Positions 11,605 to 23,397 of a stretch of 64,000 bases of DNA are shown here, in pieces. The stretch is from Mesotaenium endlicherianum. Lineage: Eukaryota; Streptophyta; Zygnematophyceae; Zygnematales; Mesotaeniaceae. The notes beneath the pieces are model-generated. The model had not been told where the DNA came from. It saw only the letters and a program-made list of their open reading frames with translations, and searched no databases. Position 1 is the stretch's first letter. Every line of letters starts with the position of its first letter. The translations under genes were made by a program, and so were the position numbers. The DNA lies in NCBI GenBank assembly GCA_009602735.1, contig WELA01006070.1, positions 50,999-114,998 on the forward strand, written 5' to 3'.

Positions 11605-12320
11605 TGAAAGGGGGAAGGGTGCGGGGAGTGCGCCCACTCACGCACCCTCACCCGCGAGTGGAAGCGTGCACGAGGACCTTTCCTAGTTGCATACACAAGG
11701 TGGAGTGGCCTGGTGCTATGCCACCCTTGCAAGAATTAGAGGCCTACATGAGAGAGGAGTGGAAAAGAACTCACTCTATCAAGAAAAGGCGTATACAAGA
11801 TAAGAAGGTTAGACTAGACTAGACTAGGCTAGACTCCCTCTACTTCTTTGTGCTTCGCATTTATGCTTAACTCTAAAAGTCCTCTCTAGCAAGGTACCTC
11901 CTGAACCTTCTACTGTGACTCCTTCCATGTAGGTGACCTTGCCTTGTTGGACAAGCTCGCACACTCACACGCACACACTCACACTCTAGAATATTCTACT
12001 ACCCATTCCACTAATTCCTCACGGAGTTTCTAGAAATTTTACAATCATCTTGACACTCTACGTAAATGTACGTAGTTCCTGGAACCCTCATGTTTCAATA
12101 TCCTACTTTCTGGACTCCAACCAAAATATTTCGTCACTGGACCTGTCCTTGTCACTAAATTGAATCTGTGACATCAAAAACTCACTGTAAATTCCCAAAA
12201 CTCATAACTTTCGTAATACTTGTCTAAATGACTTGAAATAAAGACCAAAGTTCTTCTAGAATCACACTCTATGCATATAAATTGCTAGAAAAATACAAAC
12301 TACACTTTCATAACCTTACA
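11605..12320 (-). repeat. LTR of a further element (E), distantly related to the LTRs of C
   Basis: On the minus strand it starts TGTAAGGTTATG and ends CCCCCTTTCA, the same termini as the LTRs of element C. It shares diverged internal blocks (GCATAGAGTG, the CAAGTATT-GAAAGTT block). A purine-rich stretch (AGAGGACAAAG) sits just upstream at 12331-12321, as expected for the polypurine tract before a 3' LTR. No second copy was found in the window, and the flanking bases do not show a solo-LTR duplication, so it is probably the 3' end of a truncated or rearranged element. Confidence 0.7.
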
Positions 12321-12647
12321 CTTTGTCCTCTGGGGGATGGGACCTGGACCTGGACCTTCTCCTCCTATCAGGTGGCCTCCTGAACCCTTCAGGCTCAATA
12401 AAAAAAGGTGATGCCAGGGGAGAACGTAGTAACTGGGCAGCCTCCTCTTACACAGTTTGCAAGTTAATAGAAACGGCTCTCTCCTGGGCAGCTCGCAAAC
12501 TAAGATGGACATACACTGGCGTCCCAAAAGGATGTTGCATGACATGGGATAAAGGCACGTGCCCCTTGTGTGAGGGTGATGCTGGCTGCCCTTTGGCTGC
12601 CTCCCTAGCAGTGCGCCTGTTTGCCCTGTCTGACTGAGTCTCACCTC

Positions 12648-14005
12648 CTAGGAGTGGACTTCTTCTGCTGAAACTTCCTTTTGCTGAAACTTCCCAGCCA
12701 GGTGAAATTGTGCTTCCCCTTCTCCATGTGGGGTGGTACCTTCAAGCTGCTGCAAGGCCCTTCTCTGCCAGAGACAGCCTGCAATCCTCTGCAAAGTGGG
12801 AGATGTGGCAATGGCCTGAGTCTCAGCAGGACTAGACTCCGCGCCTGTGCCTTCCTCCTCTTTGTCCTTCTGCTCCTCTGAGACGGCTAGAGTTTTCCTG
12901 GTCATTTCCTCCAGCTGCTCCTGAGAAAAAGAGTAACCCACTGACCTCCCCCTTTTGGGTGTTGGTGGTGGTTGCTGGGCTTTGATTGCATATAGGTCCT
13001 TCTCCCCTTGCTTGCTTGCCCGTTTGGCATAGGCATGCTTCCCCTTAGAAAACCACTCCCGAGCCCTGGCTCTGTCTGCCTGCATCTCCTCACTCATTAA
13101 CTTCCTAACCCCAACCAGTCTAGGGTCCCATGGTGCAATATGAGGTGGCAGCACTATTTTGCTTTTTAAGTCCGGAAGGAAGTCGTCCTCCTCAGCCCTG
13201 TCATTCAGTTGGTCTCTCATGTTGATGGTCATCCTGCGCCATTTCGTGGACTGCAAGAAGAAAGCAGGGTCTGTCCTCTTCAGTGTGCATGGATGCCAGT
13301 GCCCTGAAAACTCCAACTGACTGGTCTCCCTTGCCAAGAACTCCCAGCTCCTCCTCTCCACCTCCTTATACATGGCCTTAAACTTGTTATAGGATGTGGC
13401 ATCCTTGAAGCTGTCAGAGTCCATTGAAACCAACCTGATGACTCTCCCTGTGCCCAAGATATCCCAGGTATTGGCAGAGCTTCATGTTCGTTCATCTGAG
13501 CCAGTGCCTTGGCCTCCTTGACAGTATATTCCACCATCGTGGCATAATTTTGGTTTAAGAGTGCTGACCTCTATGTACTTGTCAAAATTTGGGGATGTTT
13601 CCCCCTCTCATTGCAGGATGTCCTTCGACCACTCACTTCAAACTTTTTGGGCATACTTGAATGCCTCCTCAAAAAGATTGAAGCCCTTGCCTACCACCGT
13701 ATAGCGGTAGCTCTTGGCTCTCCTCTGTTCCTCCTCAGCTTGCTGCTTCCGCCTCTCCTCAGCTCGCCTGGCTTCTTTTGCTTTTTGGGCTTCCTATGCA
13801 GCTATCTGTCTTGCTCCTCCTGCCTAAGCTTGGCTTGCTCTTCTTCCTGTTTCTTCTTCTGAGCCTCTCGTCGCAGTCGTAGTCGCTCCGACTCCCGAGA
13901 CGAGATGGAAGACGATAGGATGTTGTCATGGTATTGCAAGTATTTGTCTTGCACCTCCTCCGCCCTTCTTTTCCTCTTTAGTTCTGTCTCTTGAGTGGCC
14001 ATCCT
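12648..14005 (-). pseudogene. Unrecognised Lys/Glu-rich ORF region between the integrase of B and the E LTR
   Basis: I do not recognise this protein. From an ATG at about 14002 it starts MATQETELKRKRRAEEVQDK and continues as a strongly charged, probably coiled-coil region (KKKQEEEQAKLRQEEQ). A stretch with FNLFEEAFKYAQKV and SEWSKDILQ follows, then a 270-codon frame (13457-12648) with CTLKRTDPAFFLQSTKWRRM, VLPPHIAPWDPRLVGVRKLM and a Lys-rich RAREWFSKGKHAYAKRASK. At least three in-frame stops or shifts lie between 13800 and 13490. It has no gag, RT or integrase motif. It may be an accessory ORF of B or the cargo of a non-autonomous element ending at the E LTR. Its position between integrase and a 3' LTR is where retroelement accessory or env-like ORFs sit. 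Confidence 0.55.
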
Positions 14006-14320
14006 GCTCAAACATATCACAATTGAGTAAGTGTAGCCATACTAATGTGCCACCCCACCCAGTACTTTAGGTAGCAAGAACGTAGTAGTGAGAGTTTAAG
14101 AATGTCTTATACCTGGTGTGAGTAAGTGGGATGTAGGAATGTGCTTGAGTAAGAAGTGAATGTGAGCGCAGGTGAGTGTGGGATAATGGTTATGTAGAGG
14201 AGCTTTGTTGACCCCCGAGGTGCTATTACAACTCTAAGGTGGGCTGCTTGTCACAACTGTCACTTTCTGTCACTTACTATCACTTTTCCCCTCCAACTCG
14301 AATGGAGACAGGACCTTCTG
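14006..14320. other. Non-coding gap between the charged ORF and the chromodomain of B
   Basis: No frame of note. The minus strand has no obvious LTR edge here, so the boundary between element B and the E segment is unresolved. Confidence 0.5.
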
Positions 14321-17300
14321 TCATGTTCCCATGTCAACTGAAATGACAGTTAGGGTAACTGACCTGCTTCCCGGAGGTGGAACCGCTTCAACGCACCTTT
14401 TGGCGTTGACCAAATGGTCTTTAGATTCCCATGTGTTCCTAGATGCATCATGTCCTTTCCATCTGACCAAGTACTTTATGACATATTTAGATGGTTGACG
14501 GACTGAGTGAGCGTCCAAAATCTCCTGGACCTCATATTCTTCAGGGTCATCTTCTCAAACGGATGGGACCGGTCTCGGTTGGACAGGAAACCAACAGGTC
14601 AACAGTGTGTCACCCTTAATGTATGGTTCAAAGAAAGAGATATTAAAGACGGGGTGACCCTTATATTCCGCTGACATGTTCAGTTTGTAAGCATTTTGAC
14701 CGACGTACCATCGAATATGGACCGACCCAGACTGGCCCCAGCTTTTTCTTGACCACACCAGGCACGTTCAGGTGTTGAGAATGTAATTTGACCAAATCGC
14801 CCTTAGAAAATGTCAGTTCTCGACAATGTTGGTTGGCTTATTTTTGTTGGGTGGCTTGTGCCTTGTACAAGTTCTGCTGGACTTCTAACAGAGTGTCAGC
14901 GAACTCCTGAGTTGACTCGAGAGACACCGGGTTTTCAATCCTCTCACGATGAGTCAAAGACTCCCCTAGCACATCTAAAGGAGACTTAGGAACTCTACCC
15001 ACATTGAGTTCAAAGGGAGTCTTTTCCGTTGACGCATGCACCACACTGTCTGCAAACTGAATTTGAGGCAACAGACATCCCAGTTATCTTGTTTTTTATT
15101 AATATAAGCTCTCAGCATCTCTTGCAGAACTCGGTTTGTTCTTTTAGTCTACCCATCGATCTGAGGGTGGATTGCTGTGCTGAGCAGCTGTTTGACTCCC
15201 ATGAATTCCATCAAAGCTCTCTAGAACTTGGAGGTGAAATGCGAGTCTCGGTCTAAGGTAATATTGAAGAGTAGCCCATGTTCGCATACTACATGGTTGT
15301 AGAACTGTCTCGCAGTGTCGAGTGCAGTCACCTTGACAGCTGTGGTGATGAAAATTACTATTTTTGTCGATTTATCAACTGCTACCAATATAGAATCATG
15401 CCCATTGGCAATTGTTGGTAGTGTTACCACCCAGTCCATTGGTATGGTTTCTCACCTTCCAGCTGGGATAGGTAGTGGTTGTAACAGTGTCCCGAGTGGT
15501 CTGTGTCTAGACATATTTTTGTGACACAAATCACAAGACTTAAAGTATTTTAAGACCTTTCGAGGCAACCCTTTCCAATGGTAGTGTTTTACCAGATTGC
15601 CAATAATTTTGGCCTGCTCCAAATGCCCACCCAGAAGACTGTCATATGCTTGACTCTGGAACAAGGACCACAAATTCCAAGTTATTAGGAAGTACGAACA
15701 CTAACCTTCTTAAAGTGGTTTCAATTACCCAGACTCCTCCTTTCAGCCTATAGCCGAGTGCAGTAGCAGGACACACCCCATTTGTTTGGCTGGGCTCAAA
15801 TGCTGGGTCAGAAAGGTAGGCTTTCCTAAGTTGTTCAAGGAAGGACTTTTTCACTTTTAGTGAAGTGAGTGCAAACATGACTTTGTATACAGCATGCTGA
15901 TCAAAGTTCCTTTCTTGCAAGTCAGGTTTTCTAGAGAGAACGTCAGCAGGATTCAACTTCCCCGGTTTGTAGTCAATCTGGACCTGGAACTGCTTCAGCA
16001 TCTGGCTCCAGCAATTCTCCCTCCTAGACAGCTTTTGCTTCTTCTGGAAATGCATCAGAGCTAGATGATTTGTAAATATCTTAAGAGTTCAGGGTTACCA
16101 ACTCCTTATCATGCACAGAATAGTTAATCTCAGCTGGATTGAAGTTCATAGATTCATACAGCACAGGATGCCACTCCTGCTTAACCTTACCATCCTTTGC
16201 GGTTTTTTCAGCAGGTTGGAACAAAAAAGCACCCATGGCAAAATCAGAAGCGTCAGTAACCACCTGCACACGTTTGCTAGGGTCATACACAGCTAAGACA
16301 GGGGCACAACATAGAGCATCTTTTAAGGGTCTAGAAGGCAGCTTGTTGCTCTTCCACCTACATGGACTCTATGTTCTTCTTAACAAGGTCAGCCAGTTTA
16401 CTGGCCTTTGAAGAATAATTCTCAATGAATCCCCTTTAGTAGTTAACCAGCCAAGGAAGGATTCAACTTCTGAGACAGATCGAGGTACTGGCCAGTCCCT
16501 TATGGTCTGGACTTTCTTAGGGTCCACACTGATGCCCTCTTTATTGACAATGTGTCCTAGAAATTCAATGCTCTCCTTAAAGAAATCACACTTGCTCATT
16601 TGAGCATGAAGCTGATTCTTTTTTAGAGTCTCCATGACTATTCGTATGCGTTCAGCATGCTCAGCTTCATTTTTTGAGAAGAACAAAATATCATCCAAAA
16701 AGATTTGCACAAACTTGTTCAAATAAGGCCTGAAAATGTCATTCATAGCGCCCATGAAGGTGGCAGGAGCATTAGTCAAGCCAAAAGGCATCACATTGAA
16801 CTCATAATGTCCATACCGTGTGCGGAAGGCAGTCTTGTGTTCATTCCTCTCAGCAACTCTGATTTGGTGATAACCACTCTTAAGATCAATTTTGCTGAAC
16901 ACTTTAGCACCAGACAGGGTATTCAGCAAGTCCTCAATTTTGGGTAAAGCATACTTACTCTTTACCGTGATCCTGTTAAGTGCTCTGTAATCCACACACA
17001 TTCGCATACTACCATCCTTTTTCTTAACAAACAGAGTGGGTGCGCCATAAGATGATTTACTAGGAGAAATACACCCATTCTCCTAAAGTTCCTTAATTTG
17101 TGTTCTTAGTTCTTTACTCTCCAAATAAGACAGTCCATAGGTACGTTGCCGTGGAGGCTGCCTGTCAGGTACAAGCTCTATCTTGTGATCTACCTCCCTC
17201 TAGTGGGGGACCTTGAGGCATATTAAAAACATAAGCATATTGAGCAACAGGTTTTGCAGCAGTGGGGTGCTCAGGAGGACTCACCATTTTTTCAACCACT

Positions 17301-17418
17301 TCTTCAGGTTGAGGAGGTATCGCTTTCAGCAATAGACAGAACATTCTGCCTTCCTTCTGGATCCAACTTTCGACGAACTCTATTGCATTCAACAACTTGC
17401 ATCCTCCTAGAAGCCTTT
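14321..17418 (-). pseudogene. pol: Element B pol: RT, RNase H, integrase, chromodomain (broken)
   Basis: Reading from 17418 down: a linker, RT at 17007-16369 with [11 protein letters not shown], the [13 protein letters not shown] palm and FLDDILFF catalytic box (near 16690), RNase H at 16290-15950 with VVTDASDFAMG and ADVLSRKPDL, and the integrase zinc finger region ending CDLCHKN (near 15530). The integrase core follows (MDWVVTLP near 15437, LDRDSHFTS near 15235, a variant of SDRDPRFTS), and a chromodomain near 14480-14360 contains YLVRWKGHDASRNTW. Frame changes and stops separate every domain, so it is dead. The upstream end at 17418 is the insertion point of element D; gag and protease of the same element resume at 28407 in frame. 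Confidence 0.88.
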
Positions 17419-18328
17419 GTCGTGCCCGTTCTTGTCGTGTCCTCTTGGTGTCTAGTCGTGTTCCCAGAGGGTGGTGGGTCAATGACAGGTTCTAGTGGTG
17501 GGTCAATGACAGGTTCTAGTGGTTAGTCGGATTAGGACGGTAGGCGAGGATGGTCTAGTCTATGTGCACTGGTGGTGAACACTGGGACCCATGATCTGCT
17601 CACGAGGTTCTGCTGTTGAGCAGCTGTGAGGCTCCCTCCCAGATCATGCGCACTTCCTTTACCTTCACACATGGTGTTGCCGCCCACATGTGTGTAGGCC
17701 GACCTTCAAGTTCGCTCGCCTGAAGGGTCGGCGCGGGTACCCAGTGGAATCCCCCATTGCCCATGGCTAGATCATCATTGTACCATAGGCAATTCCCATG
17801 GGTATGCCCATGGATTGCTAGGGGTTAGGGAGAGTAGGGCTCATTGGAGTGTCGGGTTCCTTTTGCCTGCTCACTAGTTGTACGTGTGCTTGTCGACCTC
17901 TAGGTTCACCTCTTTTTCATATTTAGTTGATTTTGGGTTTGTGTGAGATGACGCGATGACGCGTTCATCTTAGTCAGTAGAGTTTGATTGTGTTTCGCAG
18001 GCACTGGGCTTAGCATTCGAGGGCACGCTATTTAGGCCGCGAGCTAACACCATTTCGGTGTTAGCTTTGTACGTTTGCTTTTTGAGAGTCAGTTTATTCC
18101 TATCTTGTGACGTGATCAAATGAGTGAGTTTGTGTGATGTTGTGTCGTTGTCTTCCTCACTTCTATGTGTAGGATACTCGTAGTACACTCCACAGCTCAC
18201 CTTAAGTCGCGACCTCGTTAACTTCTCTCGCGGCCATAACGACGCTTTCCACCTTAGCTCGTGCCTTGCTTATCCGCCTAGGAACTGTGCTTAGCCTAGA
18301 ATGCTCGCCTGTACCTCGGCTTGTTTAC
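17419..18328 (+). repeat. Element D left terminal repeat (b1)
   Basis: 910 bp, matching 27234-28120 with a few percent of substitutions. The only length difference is one extra copy of a 23-bp unit (GGTGGGTCAATGACAGGTTCTAG type) near 17470-17515. Unlike the right-hand b copy, it is not followed by an a block; the sequence passes into the internal leader at 18329. Confidence 0.92.
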
Positions 18329-18673
18329 ATACAAAGCTAACTTCAAGTTAAATGGGCTAGAAGCTAGGGACGGGCGGATTTACTTTAGAGGCGGAAGTAC
18401 GCCATACAACTTCACGAGGAGAGCGTCCTCGTGTGTTCAATTTGCTCGCGCTAATTGTGAGCGGGTGGAGCTTCCAAGTTTCACCTTGTGACATGTGAGT
18501 GCATTGCGTCAATGTTAGGACCGGTCGCTTGTTAGGGACGATTGCGTGCGTTGTGTGTTGTTGTTGTTTGCTTGTTTGTGTGTGCCTCTACTTGGGCCGG
18601 GCACACTTTTACTTGCAGGCTAGCCAGTGTTGCTTAGACTGGTTGTGGGTGCATTATTAGCCTAGCTTGATCT
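18329..18673 (+). other. Leader of element D between b1 and gag
   Basis: No clear TGGTATC-type primer binding site was found after the repeat. The leader contains G/T-rich sequence and the imperfectly repeated word GCCCGG-TT-GGCCGG. It starts with TACAAAGCTAAC, which is also present in the repeat of element A and at position 85, suggesting that the family's true repeat once extended further. Confidence 0.5.
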
Positions 18674-20105
18674 TTGTTAGTGTTTGTGCTAGTTTGTGGT
18701 TACTCCCGGCCCTTGCGTTGGCCGGATTGCACGCTGTGTGGGTGTGTGCGAGCCCTCCCGGCCCTTTTGTTGGTCGGGTTGTGTACGTTGGGGAGACAAA
18801 CCTATACGGGGCACTCCGATGGCATTTCCATTGTGGCATTGGAATCTAAGATTGACGCTTCAATGGCGTTGATGCGCGGTAATCACAACCTCACGCGTAA
18901 CCTGTTTTTTGACACGTTACCCTCACTCCTGGGCGGGAAGGCATTATTATTCTACCAGAAGTTTAGGGCTAACATCGTCCAGGCGATATCGGACGCTGTA
19001 CCCGATGCCGCCCCTATTCCTATAGTCAAGGCTCCTCCAGTCCTGCCGGCGGACCATCCTCGAATAGCTGCTGCGGCTGCTGCTACCGCAGCCGCCATGG
19101 CTGCTGGGCTGGACGCCGCCGCCGCGGCAGTGGTTGTCGCAGCGGCGAGGCTAGGCCCAATTGGGGGTGAGGGGGGGGAACTCGCACTACTTGGGGGTGC
19201 AGCAGGGGAACCTACAGGCCCTGGACCGGTTGAGCTCGCTCTACCGGCGTATGCCACCCCCGTCGAGCTGCTTGCAGCTCGTGTAGCGTATCGCCATCAT
19301 GGAGCCATGCAACAGCGCCAGCAACAGGCAATACTTGGCATAGTTTTACCTGTGCATGGTTCTATGCCTGGAGCTGTCTTGGATTGCATTGACACCCTTT
19401 TGCAGATGTTTCGTCAGCACTTCCCCGCTAACACTTGTTCTCGCCAGGATGAGTTGAGAGACTTTGTGCGCTCCGCGCGCGAGACTTCTAACATGGCTTA
19501 TGAGCGTTTCCAGCAGTTGAGGGAGGATACGGGTATGTACGTGGCTGTGACTCAGGCTTGCATCAAGTTCATCAGTGCTTTCTCTGCTTCTACTTCTCTG
19601 TGTCAAACCCTTAACCATCATCTTGCTCTCACTGCTATACCACAGCGAAGTGTACACAAGGTTTGTCGGTGGGCTGAATAAATCGAGATGGTGCAGGCAG
19701 CGTTGCAAGCCGAGCGTAGGACTAAGGGGGAGCCGTAGGAGTTCATGCAGTGCAGGTACCTACTCCGCCAATCACAGCGGAGCGGGACCTGCTGCCGCAC
19801 CCAAGCGCGTGGTTCCAGTGTGCGACTACTGCCGCCAGAAGGGTCACCTGGTGGAGAAGTGTTTTCTCCTTCATCCCCATTTGGCGCCGACGGGATGGTC
19901 CTTCAAGCCCCAAAAGGGCACAGTGCCACCTGCAGGGCTCAGCGGCATTCCCATAGCCCAGGTGCCATCTTACTATGCTTCTCCACCCCCTGCGTTTCCG
20001 GGTTTTTATCCGGGAGTCTCGGGGTTTCCGTCTCCGCATAGCAATTTTGCAGGGTATCCCTCTCCCTACTCACCTGTCCCCATTTCATTCCCATCTGCAT
20101 ACTAG
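18674..20105 (+). pseudogene. gag: Element D gag with zinc knuckle (broken)
   Basis: The main frame 18674-19681 has an Ala-rich centre (RIAAAAAATAAAMAAGLDAA) and a capsid-like stretch DTLLQMFRQHFPAN and RETSNMAYERFQQLREDTG, typical of Ty3-type capsid. It ends at TAA 19679-19681; a TAG follows near 19737 in the same frame. A different frame then carries the CCHC nucleic-acid knuckle CDYCRQKGHLVEKC at 19821-19862 and a Pro/Gly/Tyr-rich tail up to TAG at 20103-20105. Beyond this stop the same frame stays open into the protease region. The first about 50 residues may not be real, because the ORF start is arbitrary and hydrophobic. Confidence 0.75.
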
Positions 20106-22258
20106 GCTGGGGTCGCTCATCCTAACCCTAACCATAACCCTAGCCCTAATCCTAACCCTACTCCTAACTGTAACCCCACCGCGCAGGATTTCTTTATGCG
20201 CCAGCAGTTGGCTGCCATGCAGACCGGCATGCAGGACATGCATCGTCGCGTAGGGTCGCAGCCTGATCCAATTCCTGTTCAGTTCATCGGTTTGCATCCC
20301 CTCTCGCCGCGTCGGCCTGGTTCCACCTACCCTTCCTGGTTTCCCCGACCGCCCGACCATGCATATAATGTGACTGAGGAGGAGGACGGAGATCCAGCCG
20401 TAGGTGTCCATGCAGTTCACAGTTGTTGTGTGGCTGCTGCAGAGGACCTTGCTACCCTAGCTGTAGGACCCGACCATGGGCGGAGCGTTGAGCAGTCTGC
20501 TCAGCTCCCGCGGTCGTTCGACCTGTTTGAGCCCGATGATACCTTGGGGCCCGCTCATGACCGGCTGCCCGTACCAGTTCGGGATGTGCTAGCTTGTCTT
20601 GCTGATGCAGGTACCTTGGTCATCCTCCTAGACGACGTCCCCGCGGCCCAGCTGCAGGCCCAGCTGGTGTGCGACAACCTGCGCGCGGCAGCGGCTTCCG
20701 TCGAGCGCGATTTGCTTCTTCCCCCTTCATATGCCCAAGTGGTGGCGGACCTGCCCCAACCTCCTAGCCCGCCACAACCGGTGACTCCGCCTCGTGCATC
20801 CCCAGGACCACTTCCTACAGCATTGATGGCGGTGGAGATCGTCGCAGCTCCAGCAGTTCCTACCTCGCCAGCTCCGACGACCGTGCCCGCCGTTTACGGC
20901 ACAGCCCAGGTGGTTTCGAGTCCTCCCGGGGAAGTATTGCCATCCGCAGATGAGGGTCTACCTTACATGGTCACCTCTTGTATCGGTCGAGTTACTTATG
21001 CTCGCCGTGACGAGGACTTACGTCCTTCCTCACCGCAGCGGTCCGTTGGTTTTCCTACTTCGAGTGATCCGGACCAGCTACGGCCTCGTCCGACCCATAC
21101 GGCTCCGACGCCATTTCCCGTTGTTCCTTGTCCCGCGCCGTTTATTCCCCCTCCAGCTTCTCAGTTGCGCGCAGGCACACTGCTCCCTCCCTCCTTGTTC
21201 ACTGTATCTTCTGCTGCTCTCACGCAGGCCCAGAACGAGATCGCGCACGAACTCCTACGCCGGCGTCCACGGTCCGCCATCCCACCTGTGCCAGCTTTCC
21301 TCGTGACCCCAGCGGCTCCCACCAGTCGTCCACCCAGGGCCCCTCTGGCTGCCTGCCTCGCGGGATTGTCCCCGACAGCAGCCTCGACGTCAACGCCAGG
21401 TGGGTTTTCTCCTGTTGCCCCTTCTTTCACTCCTTCTCCATTGCAGGGCCTGTCCCCTCTCAGGTCAGTTCCCTCTCCCTCCTTCCTCACCCCTCTTGAA
21501 CGGCAGCGTGCATTGCCCCGTAATGTCATGCTCGACAACCAACATGCTTGTCTCCTTATTGTCGATCTAGCCCCTCGTGTGGTCATTCTTGACACGGGTG
21601 CTCAGCCAGTCCTCTTGGGTGCAGTCATGTGTCAACACCTTAACATCACCTCAGCCGATCTCAAGCCTTGTCCAAACCCCGTCTCTACCTCCATGTCCTC
21701 TTTAAAACATACTGCATATCAAACCCGGCGCCGCATCCCTATCACCCTCAATGCCCACACTCCCGCCGCTGTTAGACCCTTTACGCCCAATGCATGGTCA
21801 CCGAATTCACCGCTTATGATATCCTTCTGGGTCAGGAATTTAACTTCCTCATCGGGCTCACTATTGACTTGTGGCAAGGAATCACTACGTATCGGGTTGA
21901 CTTTGAGTCTTTGGGCCACCATCTGGGTTACCTTCCCCTCCTTCTTACACATACCCCTTCTACTCTCGTGTGCCCCGTGGCCACGGCTTTCATAGTCACT
22001 GTCCATGATGTTAGTTCCAGTGATCCGACCGATCCTACATACCTCCTTCTCCATGACGTTGCACCTGACGCCCTTCCTATCTGTTCAGCTCAACCTACCC
22101 TTCTTTCACCGTTGCCCTCCTACCCTATTGCTCCTGCTACCCTTCAGCAGATCCACACAGCCTTACACTACCCCTCTCCTCCCATGGTTTCTCCCCCAGC
22201 CCCTCCCCCTTCACCTCTTACGTCCCCTCTCCCGGTCGTTAACACCTCGCCCATCCCT
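20106..22258 (+). pseudogene. Element D Pro/Ala-rich linker and aspartic protease
   Basis: A run of Asn-Pro repeats (20121-20170) opens the frame after the gag stop. About 400 residues rich in Pro, Ala and Ser follow, then the retropepsin core: VVILDTGAQPVL with the catalytic DTG at about 21589-21597, and the second conserved block YDILLGQEF at about 21814-21840. A frameshift between them (around 21780-21800) moves the reading from frame 3 to frame 2, and the reading ends at TAG 22259-22261. The equivalent region in element A has DTGTQPVL and ELLGQDVLFPIG, confirming the family. The role is polyprotein cleavage during particle maturation. Confidence 0.78.
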
Positions 22259-22261
22259 TAG

Positions 22262-23397
22262 CTACCTCCCCCCGCGGGGATTACCGTACTGGACTTGTTT
22301 GCCGGGGTGTCTTCTACCGTCGCGAGTCTTCCGCAGAGTGGCCACCGTATTGCCCACTACTACTACTGTGATGTGGACCCCGTGGCCCAACTGGCGAGTC
22401 AAACACACCTCGGTGCTTTACACCTCGCCTTCCTCACTTTACTCCCTACGGCCGCCTATCACACCGCCTATTCCGCACTGCATCAAAATATTTGTCTCCT
22501 CCACCGAGATCACTTGCTCGCTATTGGCCCAGTTCATCTTGTTGTCGGCAGTTGGGAGTGTCAGGGGCATTCTAGGGCTGGGCGTGGGGGAGGGCTGGCT
22601 GACCCGCGTTCCCAATTATTCTTCAAGCTGATTTGCGTCTTAGGCCTCCTCCAGACTTCTCAGTCCTTGCCAGCTGCATACTTACTCGAAAACGTGAACT
22701 TCGCGGATGACAATTGTGCTCACATCCGGGCTGACTTCCTCACCATCACATCCATTCTGGGGCCCGGCGTTACTCTCGACGCCGGAGCCGTGGGATCTTA
22801 CGCTCACCGTTCGCGTGTGTTCTGGCAAAACCTTGTCCTTCCACTACCCTTCAGCCTATCCTTCACCACATACACTCGCATCCCCCTCGCGTCACCGTCA
22901 CCTCCATCTTGGCCCCGCACCGTTTCCCCATGGAAGTTAGTCGCCCTGACCACGCTTCTTTGAGTCAAGTCAACTTCCCGGGTCACCCTCGGGCCGCATT
23001 CCCCACTCTGGTCAGTAGTCCCCACTCTTTTGCATTCCGTAAGTATGGGCTTGGCATGTCATTTGATTCTTACACTCACGAGTATGTGGAGCCCTCCGCG
23101 TCCAAACGTGAGCTCATTCTGGGTTTTCTTCCCCACGCCACTGCCTCTCCTGCCTTATCCCCCTCTCAGCGCTGTCAACTCCTCGGTCAAGTTATGGACA
23201 TTCATGCTCTCACCTGGCTTTTCTCTGTCAACCCTGTCTTCAACGCACGGCTTCCTGATCCTCTCCTCCACACTCCAGCCTACCCCTTGCATGCTTTTGG
23301 TTGGGGGCCGGGGGGGGGTTCCGCAGAAATTTTTCACGCCTGCATAGCAGATACAGCCCTCAAGTCCACCTCCCGACCCTTCTGCATCCAACCTTAA
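22262..23397 (+). pseudogene. Element D cytosine-C5 DNA methyltransferase domain
   Basis: Transfers a methyl group from S-adenosylmethionine to C5 of cytosine in DNA. Motif I VLDLFAGVSSTVA near 22283-22325; acidic residue of motif II in YYCDVDPVAQ near 22363; motif IV GSWECQGHSRAGRG with the catalytic Cys at 22559-22561; motif VI LLENVNF at about 22682-22702; motif VIII GSYAHRSRVFWQNL near 22790-22832; and a C-terminal block with KRELILGFLPH and RCQLLGQVMDIHALTW (about 23108-23220), equivalent to motifs IX-X. The frame is open from 22262 after a TAG, shifts near 22840 and ends at 23397. It lies between protease and RT in the polyprotein. The family variant is WECQ rather than PCQ. The target-recognition part is short. 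All core motifs are present, but the frameshift breaks the protein. Confidence 0.85.

Noticed and set aside
20121-20170. Interstitial telomere repeat
   Set aside because: The tract is degenerate, only about 50 bp, and lies in frame inside a retroelement polyprotein; chance or protein-level repeat is simpler.
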